Positions 55,683 through 64,000 of a stretch of 64,000 nucleotides of DNA are shown piece after piece. The notes beneath the pieces are model-generated. The model saw nothing but the letters and a program-made list of their open reading frames with translations. It had not been told where the DNA came from and searched no databases. Each line of letters opens with the position of its first letter. Position 1 is the stretch's first letter. Position numbers and translations under genes: made by a program. Source of the DNA: Lichtheimia corymbifera B2541 (Eukaryota > Mucoromycota > Mucoromycetes > Mucorales > Lichtheimiaceae). The stretch is from positions 1 to 64,000 of the forward strand of contig JNEU01000747.1 in the NCBI GenBank assembly GCA_000697475.1, given 5' to 3'.

Positions 55683-58600
55683 TTATGTAGTAGTAGTAGT
55701 AAAAGTAGTAGGATAGTGTTGGGTGTTTATCCTTGCTGCTGCTGTCGGCGATATGGGTTGATCTTGTGATGGTGTCTGCAGAGTAAGCTCGTCACCCTCT
55801 TCGTCTTCATCATCCAGGACCAGAGGACCTAATAACAACAATTGAGTATGCAATGCATTATTTAGGGGAACAAGGGGATGGGGATGTAGAGAGAGAGCAT
55901 TTACCATCTTTATTACGCTCCAGATCCACCATAGCTGCTGGTGCGCCATCCACATAGCTGACACTGTTGCGGTTGGTTCTCCCAGATTCCTCACGTAACT
56001 TCAAGGTTGGCTTCCTCATCATTTTTTTGGGGGCTGGTGACAACTCCGTGACAACAGGTATCGTTGAAGAGGGTGTTGTTGTTGTTGTTGCAATAGCACT
56101 ACTGCTACTATCAATCGTGCGTGGTGCTGCCTCACCATTTTCATCGGTCCAAAAGACATAGTTGAATTCACTCAAAAAGAGGTTGAAAATCATGGCAGGG
56201 ATACCAAGGGTGGGTGAGAATACAATGCTGACATTTCGTGTGGTCATCTTGTTGATATCAGAATGTTGCACCACACATAGCAAATGAGCAATCAACGCCC
56301 TCAATAATGTATAGTTGGCAAGTGGTAGTTCGGAAACAAGCCGTCCTAGCTCGTTCACTCGATCCTTGCGATCCAACAAGTCAATCACATGCAAAAAGTC
56401 GGTATAGCGTTCTCGTGTCAACACATTGGATGGCAGCTCTCTTAACCATAGTTTGAGTAACCCAGCAATGGCATGCACGTCGTATTCTTCTTCACTTGCA
56501 AGCAAATCGATATCACCTCGTTGGTTGAATTCGTATTGCAGAGCCTTCATTACTTTGCTGCTTCCACTCAAGCGATACAAGCCTTCTTCTGTAGCTGCAT
56601 TCTTGGCATCCAGATATTGAATACATCGATATACCACGGATGGTAACTCATATCCTTCAGCTGCACGAGACACACGCACAGCCTCTTCTAGGGGAACACC
56701 AAAGACTTGATTGGGTCCACTTGATGCATCACCTTGTGGCGTTCCTTTGGCGTTTGCTGTATTGCTGTTATAGCTCCGTTGTTGCTGTTGAATCGTTTGA
56801 CGATCCGCTTCACTTGATGCCCTTGACAACAAGCCGCGTAATCCTGTAGGTGCAATACTGGTGCGAGTCCCTGTTGTTGTTGATGGTGGTGGAGTGATCG
56901 TATCTGCTTGTAATCCACTGCCTGGTGATGATAATGATGATTGAGGGGGATGATGATGGTTCGGTGGATTATCATTGGTGGTGGTGGTGGTTGTCTTTTT
57001 TCGACCCCAAAAGGTCATCCGGTTTGTTTTTGTTTTCTTCTTGTCGCTTGAGTCTTCTTGCCAATCCTCTGATATCCTCCCATTGTTGCTTCCCAAGCTG
57101 GGAGAAGGTGCCCTTGGGGGTGTTCCCAATGGGTCTGATCCCGTGCCAAAATTGACCATGGAACTACGGTGTGCGAGTTGTGGCGTTGTTGGTTGGGTGT
57201 TATTATGTGGGTGGATTGGTAATGAAGGGTAGTCAAGGCTGCAACGTCCATAGTCGGTTGCTGCTGTCATTGTGTTTGGCAGGATATGTTGTTGTTGTTC
57301 ACCACCACCATCGGCCATTGTTGTCAATGTCGGGTTACTCAAGGCAATGCCTACATCCATGGATGGCTCTTTGTTCTCGGGTGATGTATCACTTTTGGAA
57401 GACTTGCGTGCCTTGTCCTTTTTGGTTCGTTGTTTTGATGATGAATCGTCATCGTAGCGAACGTTTCTGACAATGGCATCCACCCATTCATCACGTTCTT
57501 GGTCCGATTCAGCACAAAGAATATGACGTGAAACGCTGGATGAGCCAGGTCGTTTTTGTTCCACAAGAAGAAATGCATGTCGATATGAGCTGTCGTCATT
57601 GCCATCTGCTTGGGATGCTGGGTTGGTGGTTACACTGGATTGCTGACGTCCAATTTGTGCATTGGTAAGCCGAATGGTGCCCAGATGGTTGCCTTCTTTC
57701 TATAGTTTCAGGTCAATATAAATGCTCATTTAACTCGGAGCGATAAATGTACCGATTCAAAATAGTCAATCATGTCACCATTCATGACAAAGTAGCGTGT
57801 CTTCCATCCTCCAAAATTCTTGCCTCGTTTTGTGAGATATCCTTCCTTGTGTCCCGATCTCTGCAAATGATGTATATAAAAAAAGAACAGTGCCCGCATT
57901 TAGTCTATTGATGCTTTGCTAATGTATCACTCATTAAAACTTTGTTTTCGGCGCTTACATGACGCTTCTTTTGATGAGCAGGGCGTTGCTTTACAACATT
58001 GCTGCTAAGGAACTCGCAAAGATCGGTGACATCCTCCCATGGAAGTATTAACGTTTGCTGCAAATAATGCTCCAACGCCATCTAAATTTAATGTCAATAT
58101 CTGGGTGATGTAGTACACATCTATGCTAGTACACTTGCCTTACGTTGATCGACCTTGCTCGGAGCATTGGTATTGAAAAGAGCTTTTTCAGGCAATTTAC
58201 TTATTTTGCTGGCTACTGCAGGACTTGATTGTGCCTTGAGCTATTGTAGCAAAAAGTCAATACGATAATGAAATACATCATTCATATATATATATGTATA
58301 TATACTTTTGCATCAAGATCCAAAAAGTCTGAATAAAACTTTTCCACCCGCCATAGTTCATGGAAAGCAAGATCAGCTGTTCTTTGTCGACCCACAGCGA
58401 TTGTGAATGAAATAACTTCTTTGCCTCGGCTGTTTGTTTTGAGATTGGAGCCAACGACTTTGACGGTAATGTCGCCGAGAACAAGCATATCGCCATCATG
58501 TTCAAAGCCCTGTTGTCGGTCTGTCATTTCCATTGTTCGCTGAGGATCCCGACGTTCCTGCTCAAGCAAATTGACACGTGAACGAGATGATGATGATGAT

Positions 58601-59007
58601 GTAAACTCCATGGCAACATTGGTAGTGGATCCGGGGGGAGAAATAGGTGGCGACCGTATTGAAGATGGCTCATCGGATATAGCTCTTCGAAATGGTGATC
58701 GAGGTGGAGGTACTGGACTTGATACACCATCGGGTGATAAGGATTGGTCACTCTCCATGTCATCGACTACAACTACAGACGATGGTTTGCTGCGAATACC
58801 ACCGCCACTAGGTTCCTTCTCGTATGCATTGAGCTTATTAACGAGTCCGTCCCTCTCTATGGCCAATCGTGTGTTGTCTTTTTGCAAATTGTGAATCATG
58901 ACACGCTGCTTCTCAACGATTCTCCATAGTTGCTCATTCTGCGATCGCAAGTGTGCCAGTTCTTCTGCAGGTGTGGCAGGACTTTTGAGTTGCTGAGGAT
59001 GTACCAT
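55683..59007 (-). CDS. BEM3: Bem3-like Rho GTPase-activating protein (PX, PH, RhoGAP)
   Basis: Negative regulator of Cdc42 in cell polarity. It starts MVHPQQLKSPATPAEEL at 59007. Coiled coil (LRSQNEQLWRIVEKQRVM, NLQKDNTRLAIERDGLVN) is followed by a Ser/Pro-rich linker. The PX domain reads DITVKVVGSNLK, ISFTIAVG, LWRVEKFYSDFLDLDAK, LPEKALFNTNAPSK and LEHYLQQTLILPW. The PH domain reads HKEGYLTKRGKNFGGWKTR, NHLGTIRLTNAQIG, with DQERDEWVDAIVRNV at its end. A long His/Thr-rich linker precedes RhoGAP: VFGVPLEEAVRVSRAAEG, ATEEGLYRLSGSSKVMKALQ (arginine finger in GLYRLSG), AIAGLLKLWLRELPSNVL, TLLRALIAHLLCVVQHSD and SIVFSPTLGIP. The C-terminus is acidic then Ser/Thr-rich, ending at 55683. Domain order equals yeast Bem3. 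Confidence 0.95.
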
Positions 59008-59661
59008 CACGTGATAGAGGTTATATAATTGAAAAGAGCGGAAAGGGGGTTTCAAACGAATGGGTGAGTGATGGTGAATTGAGTAAAAGAAAAAAGGAAG
59101 AGGTGGTTGGGGGAGGGAACGACACAAAAGACATCAAGAAGAACAAGTTAGCAGTAGTACAACCAGCAACCGAACATTTACGTTACACAATTGGCATACC
59201 AATGGACAAATGTAACACATGAAGATACCTTCTCTTGTCCGATATACCGAGGTAGCTAGGCTTGTCGCAGTTATTGAAGAGATGCCGGATCCTTGGTTAC
59301 ATGGTACATCCTTCTTGTTCAATCGATGATGTATGACGTACTACTACCACGACTAGGTGTCACATCCATGCATTTAATGACACAAGCCCACCTGTCATCA
59401 TCATTAATAAACAAGCCGACGTGAAATGACAACCATCACCATGGCAATTGACTCCTCAGGAGCATCATTTATGTAATGTCGTTGTTATGCATGTGAATAA
59501 TCCAAAGATAGATACCCGGTGGTCTATGCAGACGACTTCATTGGTATGGAGTGCATCAACCACCAGCAGTGTTGTCATCATATGACCTGCATCTTGCATC
59601 ACCAAAAGAGACAAGGAAATCCCAACAAAACAAGAAGCTTTCTTTATCCGTTTCTCCACTC
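59008..59661. other. Divergent promoter region of BEM3-like and 5-phosphatase genes
   Basis: No gene recognised. Short open frames on both strands (59134-59322 minus, 59519-59659 plus) lack protein character. The stretch contains the leaders and promoters of both neighbours. Confidence 0.5.
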
Positions 59662-62592
59662 ATGCACGTTGACCTCCCAACTCCTCCTCTTCCTCCTCCC
59701 TGCTCAGCTACTACAACTATGCTTGATACCACCACCAATACACCTTTTAATACAACAACACCAGGTCCTCCACCTTCCATTAGCACATCGTGTGGTAAGC
59801 ATGCGTTTATTCATTCGAGACTACCTCCAAATTGCTTATTTTGACATGAAACAGAGTCGCCACGTCGACCTGAAATGACAACAACACCCACCAAGCGTCA
59901 TTCGTCTTCGGGTGGCATTCCGACATCGCCTGAAGAACGTCCTCCTCTTCCTCGTCGTAATCGTTCACGGTCATTACATTTGCCAGGGTTCCGAGAAGAC
60001 TTGGAGGCATTTATCGTACCTGCACTTCCTCGCAAGCTTGTTGCACACCATCATTTGGAGCCATCACCACCGCCTCCACAGTATCCACATTCACGCTTTC
60101 TTAATCGATGTCCGCCATGTATCGGCAACGTGAAAAGGACGATTCCAACACAGCATCACAGTGCACCAAGGGCAGTAGCAGCTGCAAGTGATTTAAGATT
60201 AGCAACGGCATCTTACAGCATTCGGATGTGGGATAGCATGACAGGCGACTTGCTCGATACCTTGACACCTAATCCAACCACGCACCAAGAAATGACTGAC
60301 AAAGTGACATGCTTGGCATTTGCTCCCACTCGTATACCCCATCAAGATGGCTGGTTCCTTTGGGCAGGCCTTGAGGATGGCCATTTGACTGTTATTGATA
60401 CCCATCATCATCAGCACGACAAAAAGAACATGACAGGATTGCATGCTCACATGACAGCAATACGCTTAATACTTCGTGTACACAATACCGAGATTTGGAC
60501 AATTGATGATTCCGGTGCCTTACGACGGTGGCCAGCACCCCATCACAACAACAATAACACCGATTGTACATTGGATGGCATTACACATGATGGCTATAAT
60601 CACAGAGTCACGCCACAAGCACTTGCTGCTGTCGTTGTTGATGATGATGCCAATGACTGTTATCACCTTGTCATGACCAGTGGGAAAACACTCGACGTCT
60701 ATCGCTTTGTCCCTTGGCATTCTTCTCAAGGTCGTACTCATGTCCGGATGCCATGTGCTGTCAAAACAATGCCAAGAGGATTTGGTCTTATCACTCAGAT
60801 GGTCCTTTTGTCACACTATAAAAACAGCCAACCCCATATTGCTTGTGCACATGATACCGGCATCATTAGCATTTGGTGTACACGCACATGGGAACTCGTC
60901 CAACAAGTCGTCGTATCCTCCTACAGCATCGCTGCCATGGCATTATCCAATGACCGCTTCCTATGGGCTGGTTACAAGACTGGCATGATATACATCTATG
61001 ACATCTCCGATCCAAATGCATGGGCTGTGGTGAAAGCTTGGGAAGCGCATCAAGCACCTGTCATCAAGTTACTTCCAAATGAGAACATGCTGGGTATCTG
61101 CTATAAGCCTTGCATAGAACAAGTCATCAGCGTCGATGCACATGCCAATGTCAAAGTATGGGATGGACGTCTAGAAGCTTATCAAAAAGGTAACACGACG
61201 AGGGTGATGATATAAAAGCAAACATGGTTATTAACTTTTGCTTTTAGAACGACAAGTACAAGAACAGCGAGAGCGTTTTACCGATTATCGTTCTACAAGG
61301 ATTATGGTGTGTTCATGGAATATCGATGCATGTAGTCCAGAGAATCTCAATGGCGAAGATGATGCATTGTTACGCAAATGGCTTGAGAGCATGGATGATC
61401 CAGACTTGATAGTGATTGGGCTACAAGAAATTGTTGACCTGGAATCAAAGCGACAAACAGCCAGTACGTGTACATATAATCCCGTTTTGCCCCTTTATGT
61501 ATGGTTGTCTTACATACATTCCTTTTATGTCATGTTACAGAATCGATGCTCTTTAATCGGAAAAAACGAGATGCATGGGACGTCGATCCAGCTCTTTTGG
61601 CTGCTGCCATTCCACAGTACCAGGCATGGACCGATTATCTTACCTCTGTCGTTCAAAGCAATTTCAAGATGCCGTATACGTTGATCAAGAGTGAACATCT
61701 CGTGGGTCTCTTTAGCTTGATCTTTGTTAAACAAGACCAGGAAAAACGGGTGAATCATACAACATCCGCTGTCGTCAAGACGGGTCTCAAGGTGATGCGT
61801 AAATCAATCCATGGCAACAAGGGCGCGGTGGCTATTCGCCTCACACTCGATGATGCATCACTTTGCTTTGTCAACTGCCATCTTGCTGCTGGTCAATCAC
61901 GTGCAGATCATCGCAATGCGGATGCTGAAGAAATTTTAAAGAGTGCAAGGTTCGACCCCTTGGCGAAACACATGGATGACAGCACCATCCTCGACCATGA
62001 TCACGTGTTTTTCAGTGGTGATCTCAACTACCGAATTGATAAATGGACGCGTGACAACGTGATTGAATGGCTCACGATGGATGATAAAAACATGGCTTAC
62101 AAGGAATTGCTGGATGTCGATCAATTGGTGCAGCAACGTCGCAGGAATCCTTTGCTCAAATTGGCCATGTTCGATGAGGCGCCTATCACCTTCAATCCTA
62201 CCTACAAGTACAACGTTGGCAAAGACACCTATGATTCATCGGAAAAGAAACGAGTGCCTGCATGGTGTGATCGAATTCTTTTTTACAATGTACCCCAGCC
62301 CATGTTTTATCGACGACATGAAGTCAAGGCATCCGATCATCGACCCATCAGCGCCGGGTTTGAATTGCTCGTCAAATCCATCCGCCAAGAGGAGAAACAA
62401 AAAGTCGAACATGAAGTTGAAGCTAAATGGAACAAGACCGTTGCAGAGATCATCCAAGACCATAAAGCACGCTATGTCGCTGACTTTGGCCAATGTACTG
62501 TAGATCAAGCACGAGAGCGGTTAATCAAAGTGGACTGGGATGTTGAACGTGCAGTCTGTGAACTTGTTGGTGTGCAGGCACATCAGAAATAG
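59662..62592 (+). CDS. Inositol polyphosphate 5-phosphatase with N-terminal WD40-like propeller and C-terminal UBA-like segment
   Basis: Phosphoinositide or inositol-phosphate 5-phosphatase. The start is MHVDLPTPPLPPPC at 59662. A Pro/Ser-rich, Arg-rich N-terminus (PLPRRNRSRSLHLPGFRE) precedes about 350 residues of WD40-like blades: RLATASYSIRMWDSMTG, WFLWAGLEDGHLTVIDTH, IWTIDDSGALRRWPAPH, FLWAGYKTGMIYIYDIS and ISVDAHANVKVWDGRLEAYQ. The 5-phosphatase domain starts MVCSWNIDACSPENLN and contains LIVIGLQEIVDLES, GNKGAVAIRLTLDDASLCFV, NCHLAAG, FFSGDLNYRIDKWTRD and KRVPAWCDRILFYNV, then ASDHRPISAGFELL. Catalytic motifs GDLNYR and PAWCDRIL are intact. The last ~45 residues (TVDQARERLIKVDWDVERAV) look like a UBA helix bundle. 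Propeller plus 5-phosphatase is known in plant 5PTases and some fungi. Confidence 0.9.
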
Positions 62593-62936
62593 TCTTTTGT
62601 ATATATAATAATAAAAATGGTATTCGAATCAATTCGAGAAAATTCATTAACTATAATGTGGATGACGAGTCTTGTCAACGCTTTAGGGGAGAGTTAAGGT
62701 CAAGAAATCCAGTATCATCATGTAGTCATGTCATCAAGAAATTTTTGTTATTGTCATAATGGAATGTATCAATGTACACTATCCAGCTGCTTTTTTTTTC
62801 TCTTGGGGAAAAAGGTAGTTGATTCTAAAAAGAAGAAGAATAAAAAAGAACTGAAAAAAGAGGAAACAAAAGAAAGGTGTGGGGGGGGATAGATTATCAA
62901 GAGAGGAGGAAAGGATATCTGGGGGTTCGATTTAAT
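62593..62936. other. Intergenic between convergent 5-phosphatase and epsin-like genes
   Basis: 3' flanks only: AT-rich, with an A/G-rich patch and a G-run (62880-62888). No gene is seen. Confidence 0.65.
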
Positions 62937-64000
62937 TTAAGACAAGAGATCATCGAATGGCGAAGAGGTCTTTTGTTGTTGGCTATTGCCTCCCATGTTA
63001 TTGTTGTTGTTGGGGGTGGCAGGTGAGAGCGTGTTGGAATTTGCCCAGGCGTTCCATCCAGCATTAACACTCGAGTTCTTCATGGCATTCATCGATGGTC
63101 CAACAGCTGGTTTTGCAGGGCCAGTGGTCTTGCCAAGTGAATCCAACGACACAAAGGACGAAGCTTGAGACCAGATACCACCTGGCAATTCCGCTTGGGG
63201 TTTAGTAGAAGTAGGCTGAGCATGAGCAGATGATGCTGGTGAAGCAAAGCCTTGAACCGAACCAGGTCGGCTGCTACCCGTTGTGGAAGGCGACAATGGA
63301 CGTGCTTGATTCATGTTGAGTGAGGGTGCAGCTGGTTGTACAAAAGATGGTTGCGACATGGGTGCTGCTGCAGGAGTGGTTGCAGTAGAATTGGGTGTCG
63401 AAGGCGATGAGAATGCATCATTGCCAAGGAGATCAAAAAGATCATTGGTGGATTTAACAGTTGGCTTGTTGGATGTAGCTGTTGAAGTAGTCGTAGCAGC
63501 AGAAACGGGAGGTGCTGATTGGAAATCGTCAAAGTCGTCCAACACTAATACAAGTAATTAACAAGATAGTAATAGATACATATATGCATGTATACGTACC
63601 ATTTCCAGTACTGCCACTAGCAGCAGGTGCACCTGAAGCAAAGTCTCCCCAATCATCATCCTGAGCAGCCTTAGAACCAGATGGTGCATCATCAAAATCA
63701 AACAAATTGGCTTCCTTCTTTGCAGGTGCCTTGGATTCTTGCTTGGATGCAGCAGGTGAAGAACGAGATGGCGAGCTGCTAACATTGGAAGGTTCATCAT
63801 CGAAATCATCGTATTTGCTGCTCTCAAAGCGATTGGGGCGTTCATCTTCATCATAGTATCCACTGCCACCGCCGCTGCCGCCACCAATGCCAGTGATGCT
63901 GCTAAAACCAAGACTTCCGGAGCTGAGACCGTCACTGCCGAATCCACCATATCGGGATGATCCTCCACCGATACCACCACCAGACATCATTCCCATGCCA
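62937..64000 (-). CDS. Epsin/Ent3-like clathrin adaptor, C-terminal part (5' end outside window)
   Basis: Clathrin-associated adaptor of the ENTH-epsin group acting at endosome or Golgi. Only the unstructured C-terminal part is in the window. The 5' part, including any ENTH domain, lies beyond 64000. The exon from the right edge has GGGSSRYGGFGSDGLS, then FESSKYDDFDDEPSN, LFDFDDAPSGS and DDWGDFASGAP, ending at an intron near 63545-63600. The last exon reads VLDDFDDFQSAPPVS, STNDLFDLLGNDAFSS, a Pro/Ser/Thr-rich stretch and SPFDDLLS at 62937. DFDDFQSAP and NDLFDLLG resemble AP-1/GGA gamma-ear and clathrin-box motifs of Ent3/epsinR. Because the ENTH part is unseen, the assignment is by composition only. 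Confidence 0.7.

Overview
The window looks like nuclear DNA of a filamentous fungus. Every large gene carries many short GT-AG introns (about 40-100 nt), the proteins are rich in Gln/Asn/Ser/Thr/His runs, and the set (NAD-IDH regulatory subunit, class II aldolase, PAK kinase, PPZ-type phosphatase, Bem3-type RhoGAP, GATA factors, SAGA Sgf73) is fungal. The low-Cys CLIP-170-like protein with zinc knuckles, the HSPA12-like Hsp70, the AKTIP/FTS homologue and the overall protein style suggest an early-diverging lineage, most likely Mucoromycota (Mucorales). That placement is an inference from style, not a search result. No bacterial operons, rRNA, convincing tRNA or CRISPR were found.

Layout. 0.3-10.3 kb: NDC80 kinetochore gene (-), GH47 mannosidase (+), SAGA subunit SGF73/ataxin-7-like (+), single-finger GATA factor (+). 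11.2-20.6 kb: PAK/Ste20 kinase (-), a 2.7 kb stretch with no recognised gene, a coiled-coil protein (+) and a CLIP-170-type microtubule plus-end protein (+). 20.8-26.6 kb: PPZ-like phosphatase, a large helical-repeat protein and fructose-bisphosphate aldolase (all -). 26.6-31 kb: a gene-free block of repeats, the most unusual part of the window. It holds a diverged direct duplication, about four degenerate tandem units, and an array of roughly 520-bp units each made of two palindromes. One palindrome has its spacer flipped and the third unit is interrupted by an unrelated palindrome. 31-46 kb: AKTIP/FTS-like E2 variant (+), mitochondrial RSM22/METTL17-like assembly factor (-), HSPA12-like Hsp70 (+), hotdog thioesterase-like protein (-), two-finger GATA factor (-), GID9/FYV10 ubiquitin-ligase subunit (-), IDH1 (+), small membrane protein (-). 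46.8-64 kb: ribosomal protein eL6 (+), Na+/Ca2+ exchanger family protein (+), lysophosphatidate acyltransferase (-), NIPA-type Mg transporter (-), Bem3-like PX-PH-RhoGAP (-), WD40-like/inositol 5-phosphatase protein (+), and the 3' part of an epsin/Ent3-like gene (-) running off the right edge.

The genes do not form one pathway. Loose themes are cell polarity and cytoskeleton (PAK, Bem3, CLIP-170, NDC80), membrane traffic and phosphoinositides (5-phosphatase, epsin, AKTIP, Bem3 PX/PH), central carbon metabolism and its control (aldolase, IDH1, and GID9, part of the GID ligase that in yeast degrades gluconeogenic enzymes), and transcription (two GATA factors, Sgf73). Coordinates give the outer coding limits; introns lie inside each span. 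Exon joins were read by eye from splice signals and family similarity.
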